Shown: positions 38,704 through 47,886 of the stretch, one piece after another
Position numbering within the stretch: position 1 is the stretch's first letter
How the letters are laid out: every line of letters starts with the position of its first letter
Assembly (NCBI RefSeq): GCF_004614185.1
Contig: NZ_SPVF01000257.1
Location: 1 to 56,577 of the forward strand
Direction: 5' to 3'
DNA from: Zemynaea arenosa
GTDB taxonomy: Bacteria; Pseudomonadota; Gammaproteobacteria; Burkholderiales; Burkholderiaceae_D
DNA: 56,577 nt
Translations under genes and position numbers: made by a program
The notes under the pieces: model-generated
The model's input: the letters and a program-made list of their open reading frames with translations, nothing else
Told to the model about the DNA's origin: nothing
Databases searched by the model: none

Positions 38704-39672
38704 TCAGTCGCCCTCCAGCACGCGGCGGAAGAGAGGCGCATCGACGTTGCCGCCGCTGAGTGGCAGGCCGATGGTGCGGCCGGCGATCAGCGGGGTCGCG
38801 CGCAGCTTCATGGCCGCCGCCAGCGCCGCCGCGCCCGCGCCTTCGGCCACATTGTGCGTCGCGCGGAAGTACATGCGCATGGCCCGCGCCACCTCGTCGT
38901 CCGTCACCGTCACAATGTCGTCCACGCATTCGAGAATCATCGGCAGCGATTGCGCATCCGGCACCCGGCACGCCACCCCGTCGGCCAGCACGGTGCTGAC
39001 CGGCGCCTCCACCGCATGCCCGGCCTCGAACGACAGCCGGTACGCGGGCGCATGCGCGGATACCACGCCCACGATGCGCGTCCTGAGCCCCAGCGCATGG
39101 CGCGCCGCGATGGCCGCACAGATCCCCGACCCTTGCCCAATCGGCACCAGCACCAGATCCAGCTCCGGCTGGGCGCGGAACAGCTCCAGCCACCCGCTGG
39201 CCACCCCGGCCACCAGGTCCGGGTGCCACGACGGCACCATGTGCAGCCCATCCCGCTCTGCCAGCATTCGTGCGTGCTCCCGGGCCTCCTGGAACTCCGT
39301 CCCCTGCTCGATCAGCGTCGCCCCCAGGGCCTGCATGGCCGCGTTCTTCTCCACGCTGTTCCCGTGCGGGACCACGATGGTCGCCGGCAGCCCGTACTGG
39401 CGCGCCGAGAACGCCACCGACTGCCCGTGATTGCCCCGTGTCGCCGCGATCACCCCTTTGAGCGAAGGCAAGCGCTTGAGCAAACGCTCCATATAGACTG
39501 GGCCGCCGCGCGCCTTGAACGCCCCCAGCGGCGTGTGATTTTCATGCTTGACCCAGGCGCGCGCCCCCAGCGCCGCATTCAGCAGCGGCCATTGGTACTG
39601 CGGCGTCGGCGGCATGGCGCGGTAGACGATCTCGGCAGCGCTTTCCAGTTCTTCCAGGGTGGGCAAATACAT
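38704..39672 (-). CDS. Threonine-dehydratase-like PLP enzyme
   Basis: 322 residues, fold-type II PLP enzyme without a C-terminal ACT domain, so of the catabolic type. PLP lysine in PLGAFKARGG (about 49-58), substrate loop ATRGNHGQSVAF, phosphate-binding region VPIGQGSGICAAIA (the usual tetraglycine is changed to GQGSG), and LPLSGGNVD near the end. It should remove the amino group from serine or threonine or an analogue through an enamine intermediate. AAAGGA precedes the ATG. It is the first gene of the operon, divergent from the MocR regulator. Confidence 0.88.
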   Translation of the reverse strand: MYLPTLEELESAAEIVYRAMPPTPQYQWPLLNAALGARAWVKHENHTPLGAFKARGGPVYMERLLKRLPSLKGVIAATRGNHGQSVAFSARQYGLPATIVVPHGNSVEKNAAMQALGATLIEQGTEFQEAREHARMLAERDGLHMVPSWHPDLVAGVASGWLELFRAQPELDLVLVPIGQGSGICAAIAARHALGLRTRIVGVVSAHAPAYRLSFEAGHAVEAPVSTVLADGVACRVPDAQSLPMILECVDDIVTVTDDEVARAMRMYFRATHNVAEGAGAAALAAAMKLRATPLIAGRTIGLPLSGGNVDAPLFRRVLEGD

Positions 39673-39718
39673 GGGCTGTTCCTTTGCATGGTGTCACGGT
39701 GTATCCTAGACAAAAAGC

Positions 39719-39737
39719 CCAGTACAGTCCCAGTACA
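39719..39737. promoter_or_regulatory. Candidate MocR operator: two CCAGTACA direct repeats
   Basis: CCAGTACA occurs at 39719-39726 and again at 39730-39737, 11 bases apart, close to one DNA turn. They lie in the 100-base gap between the dehydratase and MocR starts. Direct repeats one turn apart are the usual MocR/PdxR operator layout. A TACTGT at 39758-39763 is partly complementary. Binding itself is inferred. Confidence 0.5.
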
Positions 39738-39772
39738 CTTTTTCAAACAGTTTTGAATACTGTGCCGGTAAA

Positions 39773-41314
39773 ATGACCAATACACGCCCCCACCCCGCAG
39801 TCCGCCGCGCCGGGCGCGGCAAGGCCACGCCCGCGCCGATGGCGCCTTTGCTGTCTCGTGAAACCGGCGAATCGCTGATCGACCAGATCGTGCGCTCGGT
39901 CGCCATGCGCATCGACGACAAGCTGCTGCGCAGCGGCGCGCGCATGCCGTCGATCCGGCAGTTCGCCACCACCCATGGCGTGTCCTGCTTCACGGTGGTC
40001 GCCAGCTACGACAAGCTGGTCGCACAGGGCTACCTGGAATCGCGCCGCGGCGCAGGCTTCTTCGTGCGCGAACGCTCGCCGCTGAACGGCCACGGGCGGC
40101 TCAATGCCGATGCCGGCGTCGCGCTGGCGGAGACCGGAGCGGCGGCCCACCAGAAGCTGGACGTGGTCTGGCTGGTGCGGAACATGTTCCGCCAATCCCC
40201 GCTGCAGGCCGCGCCGGGATCGGGCGTGCTGCCCGCCGAATGGCTCGATGGCCCGGCCGTCGCCAATGCGCTGCGCGCCGTCAGCCGCCAGAACCCCTCG
40301 GTGCTGCTGAACTACGGCGCCCCGCAAGGCTTCCTGCCCCTGCGCCAGCAGCTCCAGCTCAAGCTCGCGGAACTGGAGATCGATGCGCCACCCGAGAACA
40401 TCGTCACCACCGTCGGCGTGACCCAGGCGCTGGACCTGGTCGCGCGCGAGTTCACCCGGCCGGGCGACACCGTGTTCGTGGACGACCCGGCCTGGTTCCT
40501 GATGTTTGGGTCCTTCGCCGCCATGGGCCTGAACGTGGTTGGCATTCCGCGCCTGCCGGACGGCCCTGACATCGACCGCCTCGCCCAGCTGGCGGCGGTG
40601 CACAAGCCGCGCCTCTTCATCATCAACTCGGTGCTGCACAACCCAACGTCGTCGTCGCTCTCCGCGGCCAAGGCGTTTCAGGTCCTGCGGCTGGCGGAGG
40701 AACACGGCTTTACCATCGTGGAAGACGATATTTACTGCGACCTGCACCCCGGCGGCGCCGTGCAGGCGGCGACCCGCCTGGCTGCGCTGGACCAGCTGCG
40801 CCGCGTGATCTACCTGAGCGGCTTTTCCAAGTCCCTGTCCGCCAACCTGCGGGTCGGCTTCATCGCCACCTCGGCTGAATGGGCGCGCCGCCTCGCCGAC
40901 CGCAAGATGCTGGCCACGCTCACCACCAGCGAGATCGGCGAGCGGGTGGTCTACAAGATCCTGTCGGAGGGTCTGTACCGCAAGCACGCGGACCGCATCC
41001 GCGCGCGCCTGGATGAGGTGCGTGTACGTACGATCCGCCAGGTCGAGCGCCTCGGCATGCGGGTCGAGGTAGCGCCGCCCGCCGGCATGTTCCTGTGGGT
41101 GGACACGGGCCGCGACACCAATGCCCTCACCGAGCGCGCCATGGCCGAGGGCTTGCTGCTGGCTCCCGGCTCGCTGTTCTCGCCCCACCAGCTGCCGTCC
41201 ACCATGATGCGCCTGAACGTGGCCGCGATGCAGGACGCCGCCCCGTGGCGCTTCCTGGAGCGGGAGCTGGGTGAGCGCCACGCGCAGATGCAGGTCTTGA
41301 AATCCGTTTTGTAA
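39773..41314 (+). CDS. MocR-family (GntR-aminotransferase) transcriptional regulator
   Basis: 513 residues, N-terminal GntR winged helix (about 30-105: SLIDQIVRSVAMRIDDKLLRSGARMPSIRQFATTHGVSCFTVVASYDKLVAQGYLESRRGAGFFV) joined to an aminotransferase-like domain (about 150-500) with TVGVTQALDLVAR, INSVLHNPTSSSLS, EDDIYCDLHP and the PLP lysine in LSGFSKSLSANLRVGF. MocR proteins sense PLP adducts or amino acids and control neighbouring genes. It is divergent from the dehydratase-exporter-RidA-aminotransferase operon and is very likely its regulator. Confidence 0.93.
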   Translation: MTNTRPHPAVRRAGRGKATPAPMAPLLSRETGESLIDQIVRSVAMRIDDKLLRSGARMPSIRQFATTHGVSCFTVVASYDKLVAQGYLESRRGAGFFVRERSPLNGHGRLNADAGVALAETGAAAHQKLDVVWLVRNMFRQSPLQAAPGSGVLPAEWLDGPAVANALRAVSRQNPSVLLNYGAPQGFLPLRQQLQLKLAELEIDAPPENIVTTVGVTQALDLVAREFTRPGDTVFVDDPAWFLMFGSFAAMGLNVVGIPRLPDGPDIDRLAQLAAVHKPRLFIINSVLHNPTSSSLSAAKAFQVLRLAEEHGFTIVEDDIYCDLHPGGAVQAATRLAALDQLRRVIYLSGFSKSLSANLRVGFIATSAEWARRLADRKMLATLTTSEIGERVVYKILSEGLYRKHADRIRARLDEVRVRTIRQVERLGMRVEVAPPAGMFLWVDTGRDTNALTERAMAEGLLLAPGSLFSPHQLPSTMMRLNVAAMQDAAPWRFLERELGERHAQMQVLKSVL

Positions 41315-41371
41315 GCCCCATATCGGGGAACGGTTCCATAAACCCCCACCAGTTTTAAAACGAGGAATAAC

Positions 41372-43285
41372 ATGGCAGTCGCCGAAAAAGAAACCCTTGG
41401 CTTTCAGGCTGAAGTCAAACAGCTGCTCCAGCTGATGATTCACTCCTTGTACTCCAACAAGGAGATTTTCCTGCGCGAGCTGATCTCGAATGCGTCCGAC
41501 GCCTCGGACAAGCTGCGCTTCGAAGCAATCAATAACGACGCCCTGTACGGCAACGACCATGAACTGAAGATCAAGGTCACCTTCGACAAGGCCGCGCGCA
41601 CCATCACCATCTCGGACAACGGCATCGGCATGAGCCGGGACGAGGCAGTGTCCCACCTCGGCACCATCGCCAAGTCGGGCACCAAGGAATTCTTCGGCAA
41701 GCTCTCGGGTGACCAGCAGGCCGACGCGGCTCTCATCGGCCAGTTCGGCGTGGGCTTCTACTCGGGCTTCATCGTGGCCGACCGCATCACCGTCGAGACC
41801 CGCCGCGCGGGCCTGGACGCAGCCGAAGGCGTGCGCTGGGAGTCGGCCGGCGAGGGCGATTTCAGCGTCGAGCAGATCGACAAGCCGAACCGCGGCACCG
41901 ACATCATCCTGCACCTGCGCGAAGGCGAGGATGAATTCCTCTCGTCCTGGAAGCTCAAGTCCATCATTCGCAAGTACTCGGACCACATCTCCATCCCGAT
42001 CCAGATGCAGAAGGAAGAGTGGGACGAAGAGAAGAAGGAAACCGTGGTCAAGGACGAATGGGAGACCATCAACCAGGCCAGCGCGCTGTGGGCCCGTTCC
42101 AAGTCCGAGATCACGCCGGAGCAGTATGAAGAGTTCTACAAGCACGTCTCGCACGACTTCAGCGCGCCGCTGACCTACACCCACAACCGGGTGGAAGGCC
42201 GCAGCGAGTACACCCAGCTGCTGTACGTGCCGTCGCACGCGCCGTTCGACCTGTGGGACCGCAACAAGCGCGGTGGCATCAAGCTGTATGTGAAGCGCGT
42301 CTTCATCATGGACGATGCCGAGCAGCTGATGCCGACCTACCTCCGCTTCATCAAGGGCGTGATCGATTCGAACGACCTGCCGCTGAACGTCTCGCGCGAG
42401 ATCCTGCAGGAGTCGCGTGACGTGCGCGCCATCCGCGAAGGCTCGACCAAGCGCGTGCTGGGGATGCTGGAAGACCTGGCGAACGCCGAGGAGCAGGACA
42501 AGAAGGATAAGTACACTACCTTCTGGCAGGAGTTCGGCCAGGTGCTGAAGGAAGGCATCGGCGAGGACGCGACCAACAAGGACCGGATCGCCAAGCTGCT
42601 GCGCTTTGCGTCGACCCACGGTGACAGCGACGCGCAGACCGTCTCGCTGGCCGACTACATGGGCCGCATGAAGGAAGGCCAGGACAAGATCTACTACGTC
42701 ACCGCCGACACCTTCCAGGCTGCGAAGAACAGCCCGCACCTGGAGATCTTCCGCAAGAAGGGCGTGGAAGTCCTGCTGCTGACGGACCGCGTGGACGAGT
42801 GGATGGTGTCCTTCCTGACCGAGTTCGAAGGCAAGGAGCTGGTCTCGATCGCCAAGGGTGGCCTGGATCTCGGCAAGCTGGAAGACGAAGCCGAGAAGCA
42901 GGAGCACGAGAAGACCGAATCCGACTACAAGGACCTGGTCGAGAAGATGAAGACGGCGCTGGCCGACAAAGCCAAGGACGTGCGCGTGACCTTCCGCCTG
43001 ACCGATTCGCCGGCCTGCCTGGTGGCGGACGAGAACGAGCTGTCGGGCCACCTGGTGCGCATGCTGAAGGCTGCGGGCCAGAATGCACCGGAGTCGAAGC
43101 CGATCCTGGAGATCAACCCGTCGCACCCGCTGGTGACGCGCCTGAAGTACGAGAACGCGGACAGCCCGCAGTTCGCGGATTGGTCTCATATCCTGTTCGA
43201 CCAGGCGATGCTGGCCGAAGGCGGTTCGCTGAGCGACCCGGCGGCCTTCGTCAAGCGCCTGAACGAGATGCTGCTGGCGAAGTAA
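41372..43285 (+). CDS. htpG: Chaperone HtpG (Hsp90)
   Basis: 637 residues, standard HtpG. N-terminal GHKL ATPase: [57 protein letters not shown]. Middle domain has [58 protein letters not shown]-terminal dimerisation domain ends at 637. It folds or holds client proteins in the cytoplasm. GAGGA stands 6 bases before ATG. Followed by a strong terminator. Confidence 0.98.
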   Translation: MAVAEKETLGFQAEVKQLLQLMIHSLYSNKEIFLRELISNASDASDKLRFEAINNDALYGNDHELKIKVTFDKAARTITISDNGIGMSRDEAVSHLGTIAKSGTKEFFGKLSGDQQADAALIGQFGVGFYSGFIVADRITVETRRAGLDAAEGVRWESAGEGDFSVEQIDKPNRGTDIILHLREGEDEFLSSWKLKSIIRKYSDHISIPIQMQKEEWDEEKKETVVKDEWETINQASALWARSKSEITPEQYEEFYKHVSHDFSAPLTYTHNRVEGRSEYTQLLYVPSHAPFDLWDRNKRGGIKLYVKRVFIMDDAEQLMPTYLRFIKGVIDSNDLPLNVSREILQESRDVRAIREGSTKRVLGMLEDLANAEEQDKKDKYTTFWQEFGQVLKEGIGEDATNKDRIAKLLRFASTHGDSDAQTVSLADYMGRMKEGQDKIYYVTADTFQAAKNSPHLEIFRKKGVEVLLLTDRVDEWMVSFLTEFEGKELVSIAKGGLDLGKLEDEAEKQEHEKTESDYKDLVEKMKTALADKAKDVRVTFRLTDSPACLVADENELSGHLVRMLKAAGQNAPESKPILEINPSHPLVTRLKYENADSPQFADWSHILFDQAMLAEGGSLSDPAAFVKRLNEMLLAK

Positions 43286-43305
43286 CCCTTTTCCGCTTCT
43301 CCTTA

Positions 43306-43343
43306 AAAATCCGGCCCGTGGCAACGCGGTGCCGGATTTTTTT
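43306..43343 (+). terminator. Intrinsic terminator of htpG
   Basis: AAAATCCGGC (43306-43315) pairs with GCCGGATTTT (43331-43340), followed by a run of T residues to 43343. It lies 20 bases after the htpG stop. Confidence 0.92.
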
Positions 43344-43384
43344 GTATCCTGTCCGGCTCCTGCCCACCTTGATCGGAGCGCGCC

Positions 43385-44071
43385 ATGCTGGAACTGTACA
43401 TCGCCAACAAGAACTACTCGTCCTGGTCGCTGCGGCCATGGGTGCTGCTGCGGGAGCTGGGCATTCCGTTCACTGAGCACACCATCCTGTTCGGCCAGCA
43501 GGACACGCAGGTGCAGCTGCGCGCGGTGTCGGGTGCGGCCAAGGTGCCGTGCCTGCGGGACGAGGACACGCTGGTGTGGGACTCGCTGGCCATCGTCGAA
43601 TACGTGGCCGAGGACTATCCGCAAGTCTGGCCACGGGAGCGTGCGGCGCGGGCCTGGGCGCGCAGTGCGGCGGCCGAGATGCACTCTGGCTTCTTCACCT
43701 TGCGCGATGTGTGCACCATGAATTGCGGGATCCGCGTGGCGCTCAAGGCGATTTCGCCGGCGCTGCGGCGCGAGTTCGATCGCCTCGATGAACTCTGGAC
43801 CGAAGGGCTGGAGTGTTTCGGCGGTCCGTTCCTGGCGGGTGAGACCTTCAGCGCGGTCGATGCGTTCTTTGCACCGGTGGCATTCCGCGTGCAGACCTAC
43901 GGTATTCCGCTATCCGGGCGCGCGCTCGCGTATGCGGCGCGTCTGCGCGAGCTGGTGCCGATGCAGGAATGGTATGCCGCCGCGCTGCAAGAGACGGCAC
44001 GCGACGAGCCGCACGAAGCCGAGGCCCGCGCGGCGGGAGAATGGACGGCGGATTTCCGGCGCACGGCCTAG
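43385..44071 (+). CDS. Glutathione S-transferase family protein
   Basis: 228 residues. A thioredoxin-like N-terminal domain (about 1-80: LELYIANKNYSSWSLRPWVLLRELGIPF, then KVPCLRDEDTLVWDSLAIVEYVAE, where the Ser before LRPW is in the catalytic position and DSLAI contacts glutathione) is followed by the all-helical C-terminal domain. Substrate unknown. Single gene following htpG's terminator; transcribed rightwards and convergent with kynA. Confidence 0.9.
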   Translation: MLELYIANKNYSSWSLRPWVLLRELGIPFTEHTILFGQQDTQVQLRAVSGAAKVPCLRDEDTLVWDSLAIVEYVAEDYPQVWPRERAARAWARSAAAEMHSGFFTLRDVCTMNCGIRVALKAISPALRREFDRLDELWTEGLECFGGPFLAGETFSAVDAFFAPVAFRVQTYGIPLSGRALAYAARLRELVPMQEWYAAALQETARDEPHEAEARAAGEWTADFRRTA

Positions 44072-44165
44072 TGCCGGGCCGGCGTATGCCGTGCGCGGCG
44101 CGCCGCGTCATGCCGCAAGCGCTGCTGCGCGCACCGTCCATGCGTGCCGCAGCGCGGGAAGCGTG

Positions 44166-45011
44166 TCAGAGTTCGGTGCGCAGGGCGAACAGTTCGGGGA
44201 ACAGCACCACGTCCAGCATCTTGCGCAGGTAGCTGACGCCAGCCGTGCCGCCAGTGCCGGTCTTGAAACCGATGATGCGCTCCACCGTGGTCACATGGCG
44301 GAAGCGCCAGAAGCGGAAAGCTGTTTCCAGGTCCACCAGCTTCTCGGCCAGCTCGTAGAGAGCCCAGTGCTTCTCGGGGTCCTGGTACACGCCCAGCCAC
44401 GCGGTCTTGACCGATTCGTCGGCCTGGGTCGGCAAAGTCCAGTCGGCGTTCAGGCGCGCGGGCGCGATGGCGAAGCCGCTGCGGGCCAGCAGCATCACCG
44501 ATTCATCGTACACCGAAGGCGTGTGCAGTTCGCGCTTGAGGATTTCGTGCGCCTGCGGCAGCGTCTCGTGCACGGACAGCAGCTTGGCGTTCTTGTTCCC
44601 GAGGATGAATTCCAGCTCGCGGTACTGGTAGGACTGGAACCCGGACGAGGCGCCGAGGTAGGGGCGGATGGCCGTGTACTCGGGCGGCGTCATGGTCGCC
44701 AGCACGTCCCACGCATGCACCAGCTGATCCATGATGCGCGCGACCCGGGCCAGCATCTTGAAGGCCGGTTCCAGCTCGCCGCTGCGGATATGCGCGCGCA
44801 CCGCCTGCATCTCATGCAGCATGAGCTTCATCCACAGCTCCGAGGTCTGGTGCTGGATGATGAAGAGCATCTCGTTATGGTTCGGCGAGAGCGGGTGCTG
44901 GGCGTTGAGGATCTGGTTCAGGCCCAGGTAGTCGCCATAGCTCATGGCTTTGCTGAAGTCCATTTGCGCTCCGTGCCAGGAGCTGCCGTCCTTCTTGTCA
45001 TTGTCATTCAT
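44166..45011 (-). CDS. kynA: Tryptophan 2,3-dioxygenase
   Basis: 281 residues. Heme enzyme that opens the indole ring of tryptophan to N-formylkynurenine, the first step of the kynurenine pathway. [18 protein letters not shown] and [19 protein letters not shown] near the middle, and [31 protein letters not shown] near the end, include the heme His and substrate residues. It follows kynU after a short gap in a leftward kynB-kynU-kynA operon. Confidence 0.97.
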   Translation of the reverse strand: MNDNDKKDGSSWHGAQMDFSKAMSYGDYLGLNQILNAQHPLSPNHNEMLFIIQHQTSELWMKLMLHEMQAVRAHIRSGELEPAFKMLARVARIMDQLVHAWDVLATMTPPEYTAIRPYLGASSGFQSYQYRELEFILGNKNAKLLSVHETLPQAHEILKRELHTPSVYDESVMLLARSGFAIAPARLNADWTLPTQADESVKTAWLGVYQDPEKHWALYELAEKLVDLETAFRFWRFRHVTTVERIIGFKTGTGGTAGVSYLRKMLDVVLFPELFALRTEL

Positions 45012-45026
45012 GCTGTTCTCTATATA

Positions 45027-46265
45027 TCAGGTGACTGCACTGCGCTGAGCGTTTACGTCATACGCCTGGTCGTCGAGGATCTGGCGCAGGATCTCCACCG
45101 CGTCCCACACATCGGCATAGCTGGTGTACAGCGGCGTAAAGCCAAAGCGCATGATCTGCGGTTCGCGGTAATCGCCGATCACGCCGCGCGCGATCAGGGC
45201 CTGCATGACAGCATAGCCATGCGGGTGCGTGACGCTCACCTGGCTGCCGCGGCGCGCGTGTTCGCGCGGCGTGACGAGGCCCAGTGGGTGGTGCGCGCAG
45301 CGCTGTTCCAGCAGTGCGATGAACAGGTCGGTCAATGCCAGCGACTTCCGGCGAATGGCTTCCATGCTGGTGCGCGAGAATATCTCCAGGCCGCATTCGA
45401 CCAGGGCCAGCGACACTACGGGCTGGGTGCCGCACAGCGCGCGGCCGATGCCGGAGCAGGGCGCGAACGCGGGCGCCATGTCGAACGGGGATGCGTGGCT
45501 CCACCAGCCGGAGAGCGGATGGCGGAACGCTTCCTGGTGGCGGCACGGGACCCAGATGAAAGCCGGCGATCCGGGCCCGCCGTTGAGATATTTATAGGTA
45601 CAGCCCACCGCGAAGTCGGCCTGCGCCGCGTGCAGGTCGACCGGGACGGCGCCGGCTGAATGCGCGAGGTCCCATACGGTGACCGCGCCGCGCGCATGGG
45701 CCAGCGCGGTCACGGCGGCCATGTCGTGCTGGTAGCCGGTCCGGTAGTTCACGTGGGTGAGCATGAGCACCGCGCAGTCTTCGCCGATGGCGGCGGGCAG
45801 TTCGTCCACGCTGTCCACCAGGCGCAGGCTGTAGCCGCGGTCCAGCCAGGAGGTCAGGCCTTCCGCCATATAGATATCGGTCGGGAAGTTGCTGCGTTCC
45901 GTGACGATGACCTTGCGCGGCGTGTTCTTCTGGAGATAGAGGGCGGCGGCGAGGGCCTTGAACAGGTTGATCGAGGTGGTGTCCGTCACCACGACCTCGT
46001 TCTCCTGGGCGCCGACGAGGGGGGCGAGCAGGTTGCCGAGGCGGCGCGGCATTTCGAACCAGCCGGCGGTGTTCCAGCTGGTGATCAGGTCCCGGCCCCA
46101 TTCGGCCGCGATCACGGCCTGGGCGCGTTCGAGCGACTTGACCGGGCGGGCGCCGAGCGAGTTGCCGTCCAGGTAGATGACGCCTTCCGGCAGGGCGAAT
46201 TCGCGGCGCAGAGGCGCCAGCGGATCGGCGGCATCGAGGGCGAGGCAGTCCTGGCGCATAGTCAT
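45027..46265 (-). CDS. kynU: Kynureninase
   Basis: 412 residues. PLP enzyme cleaving kynurenine to anthranilate and alanine. Features: [22 protein letters not shown] [37 protein letters not shown] and the PLP lysine in [21 protein letters not shown] 46265 with AAGGATC upstream is chosen; the frame is open further upstream but into kynB. The gene lies 10 bases after the kynB stop. Confidence 0.97.
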   Translation of the reverse strand: MTMRQDCLALDAADPLAPLRREFALPEGVIYLDGNSLGARPVKSLERAQAVIAAEWGRDLITSWNTAGWFEMPRRLGNLLAPLVGAQENEVVVTDTTSINLFKALAAALYLQKNTPRKVIVTERSNFPTDIYMAEGLTSWLDRGYSLRLVDSVDELPAAIGEDCAVLMLTHVNYRTGYQHDMAAVTALAHARGAVTVWDLAHSAGAVPVDLHAAQADFAVGCTYKYLNGGPGSPAFIWVPCRHQEAFRHPLSGWWSHASPFDMAPAFAPCSGIGRALCGTQPVVSLALVECGLEIFSRTSMEAIRRKSLALTDLFIALLEQRCAHHPLGLVTPREHARRGSQVSVTHPHGYAVMQALIARGVIGDYREPQIMRFGFTPLYTSYADVWDAVEILRQILDDQAYDVNAQRSAVT

Positions 46266-46275
46266 GGGTGATCCT

Positions 46276-46944
46276 TCATGCGGAGTCCTTGGCGGCGGGG
46301 CCGGCGTTGGATGCGGACAGGGCGCGCAGGATGGCGCGCACCGGGCTGGCATCCAGGCCGGCCAGTTTGAGGGGGAGGGCGACCAGTTCGTAGTCGCCTT
46401 CGGGCACGTCGTCCAGCACCACGCCCTCCAAGATGGACATGCCGTGTGTACGGACGGCGTGGTGGGCGTCCAGGGTCTTGGAGTCCTGTGGATCCAGCGA
46501 GGCGGCGTCAGTGCCGATCAGCTGGACGCCGCGGGAGGCCAAAAGGGCGATGGTGGCAGGGGCGATGGCGGGGAAGGCCGCGTCCCAGTCCTGCTGCGGT
46601 GCGCGCTCGTAAGTACGTACGATCACGCGAGCCGGCACGCCATCCAGTTTGCCGGTGAAGTGCTCCGGCTGGACCAGTGCAGTCCCAATACAGTGGACCA
46701 CACGGCACGGCCCGATGTACCGGTACAGATCGACCTGGTCGATCGCCGCGCCGCTGGGATCGTAATGACAGGGGGCGTCGGTGTGCGCGCCGAGGTGGGT
46801 GGTCATCGTCATGCGGCTGACGTGAACCGGGCAGCCATCCTTGATTTCCCAGGTGGCCGCCGCCTGGAAAGGGGTGTCGCCGGGCCAGACCGGTATGCCA
46901 GCCGAGATCGTGGGGCTGATATCCCAGAGGATTTTACGTTGCAT
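46276..46944 (-). CDS. kynB: Kynurenine formamidase
   Basis: 222 residues from ATG 46944 (a TTG three codons upstream is less likely). Cyclase-like metal-dependent hydrolase that removes the formyl group of N-formylkynurenine. Key motifs: [20 protein letters not shown], the metal-binding [39 protein letters not shown] and [10 protein letters not shown]. With kynU and kynA the cell can convert tryptophan to anthranilate. The promoter is likely in the A+T-rich region shared with flhD. Confidence 0.96.
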   Translation of the reverse strand: MQRKILWDISPTISAGIPVWPGDTPFQAAATWEIKDGCPVHVSRMTMTTHLGAHTDAPCHYDPSGAAIDQVDLYRYIGPCRVVHCIGTALVQPEHFTGKLDGVPARVIVRTYERAPQQDWDAAFPAIAPATIALLASRGVQLIGTDAASLDPQDSKTLDAHHAVRTHGMSILEGVVLDDVPEGDYELVALPLKLAGLDASPVRAILRALSASNAGPAAKDSA

Positions 46945-47043
46945 GATGAGCAAGCTTGTCTATGCGTCTTGAGCGACGAGAGGCGCAGTTTACAGCCGGG
47001 AGAACTTTTTTAGGTTTTTTTCAAAAATTTTTTCGCCAGACCC
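46945..47043. other. A/T-tract region between kynB and the flhD promoter array
   Basis: Contains T and A runs at 47005-47035 (AACTTTTTTAGG, TTTTTTTC, AAAAATTTTTT). Such tracts can bend DNA or bind nucleoid proteins, and could act as UP elements. It probably holds the kyn promoter on the other strand, but no hexamer pair is convincing. Confidence 0.35.
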
Positions 47044-47070
47044 TAAAGTTCTCGAAAACCCCGCCGTTAC
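47044..47070 (+). promoter_or_regulatory. Sigma-28-like promoter motif 1 upstream of flhD
   Basis: TAAAGTTC at 47044-47051, 11 bases, then GCCGTTAC at 47063-47070. This follows the FliA pattern TAAAGTTT-N11-GCCGATAA closely. It reads towards flhD. Confidence 0.6.
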
Positions 47071-47129
47071 CCTTCTCGATAGCGCAGTACTCCGCCCCAA
47101 AAAAAATCGAGAATTTTTGTCCGGAACCC

Positions 47130-47156
47130 TAAAGTTCTCGAAAACGGCGCCGTAAA
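47130..47156 (+). promoter_or_regulatory. Sigma-28-like promoter motif 2 upstream of flhD
   Basis: TAAAGTTC at 47130-47137, 11 bases, then GCCGTAAA at 47149-47156. Same spacing as motif 1 and preceded by the same GGAACCC block as motif 3. Confidence 0.65.
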
Positions 47157-47206
47157 GCTTATCGAAGACGAATTCAAAAGCAGCAAAAAAAAGTTCGTCG
47201 GAACCC

Positions 47207-47233
47207 TAAAGTTCCCCAAAAGTGTGCCGTAAA
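47207..47233 (+). promoter_or_regulatory. Sigma-28-like promoter motif 3 upstream of flhD
   Basis: TAAAGTTC at 47207-47214, 11 bases, then GCCGTAAA at 47226-47233. It lies 266 bases before the flhD start, leaving room for a long 5' leader. Confidence 0.65.
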
Positions 47234-47313
47234 GGGTACATGCGACGACAGCTTGAGATAGTTTGATGGAGCAGTTGTCCTACAATCTGCGCCCTCCGCG
47301 GGCACCCTCGGAA

Positions 47314-47413
47314 CCCCTGTTTTCATAGGGGAGGCAGAGCGATCTGGAAGCGTTTGTCAGACAAACGCCGACAGGTCGCGTCATCTATTGGCGGACCCAA
47401 AATACAGCGGTCC
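47314..47413 (+). ncRNA. Structured 5' leader of flhD (three hairpins)
   Basis: Three stems follow one another before flhD. Stem 1 pairs CCCCT (47314-47318) with AGGGG (47327-47331). Stem 2 is long: GCGATCTG (47339-47346) pairs with CAGGTCGC (47372-47379) through 8 pairs with one G-U, then a GAA/CGA internal loop, then GCGTTTG (47350-47356) pairs with CAAACGC (47362-47368) around a 5-base loop. Stem 3 pairs GGACC (47393-47397) with GGTCC (47409-47413). The flhD AUG is about 86 bases on. I do not recognise a known riboswitch; a thermosensor, protein-binding leader or sRNA target are possible. Confidence 0.5.
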
Positions 47414-47499
47414 ACCTATTCACCTAAAATTTCCCCACGGTCACAATGCTTCTCATCGGCAACGCATTCAGGCGTTGATCCACAGAGGAGAGAGAGAAA

Positions 47500-47817
47500 A
47501 TGACCGCAAATGACATGATGGCTGAGATCCGCGACGCGAACCTGAGCTACCTGATGCTGGCCCAGCAGATGATCCGCGCCGACAAAGTGACCGCGATCTT
47601 CCGCCTGGGCATCTCCGAAGAGATCGCCGACCTGATCGAGGGCATGAGCAACGCCCAGATCCTGAAACTGGCCGGGGGCAACATGATGCTGGCCCGATTT
47701 CGATTCGATGACACCGCAATTCTCTCCATGCTGACCAGCCACAGCAAGGACCGCACCCTGGCTCAGTCGCACGCCGCCATCCTGATGGCCGGCCAGGCAG
47801 TCGAAGAGATCGCTTAA
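47500..47817 (+). CDS. flhD: Flagellar master regulator subunit FlhD
   Basis: 105 residues. With FlhC it forms the heterohexamer that starts flagellar and chemotaxis gene expression with sigma-70. Residues DANLSYLMLAQQMIRADKVTAIFRLGISEEIADLIEGM match the FlhD helical dimer core. The E. coli intersubunit Cys65 is not present. ATG 47500 has GAGGAGAG upstream. flhC follows 69 bases later. Confidence 0.96.
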   Translation: MTANDMMAEIRDANLSYLMLAQQMIRADKVTAIFRLGISEEIADLIEGMSNAQILKLAGGNMMLARFRFDDTAILSMLTSHSKDRTLAQSHAAILMAGQAVEEIA

Positions 47818-47886
47818 ACGATCCTCGTAGTACCGGGTGTGGTAGTCAGCAGTCAGTGTTCAGGTAACGTAAGCGGAGAGCGAATC

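Noticed and set aside
39719-39763. LexA-type SOS box in the MocR gap
   Set aside because: A LexA box needs CTGT-N8-ACAG. The elements here are direct CCAGTACA repeats and do not give that spacing.
39743-43684. A 1,313-codon open frame on the minus strand
   Set aside because: It lies antisense to the MocR regulator, htpG and GST genes, which have clear family matches. Long antisense frames arise in G+C-rich DNA with strong codon bias. Its translation is rich in His, Arg, Gln and Val without domain character.
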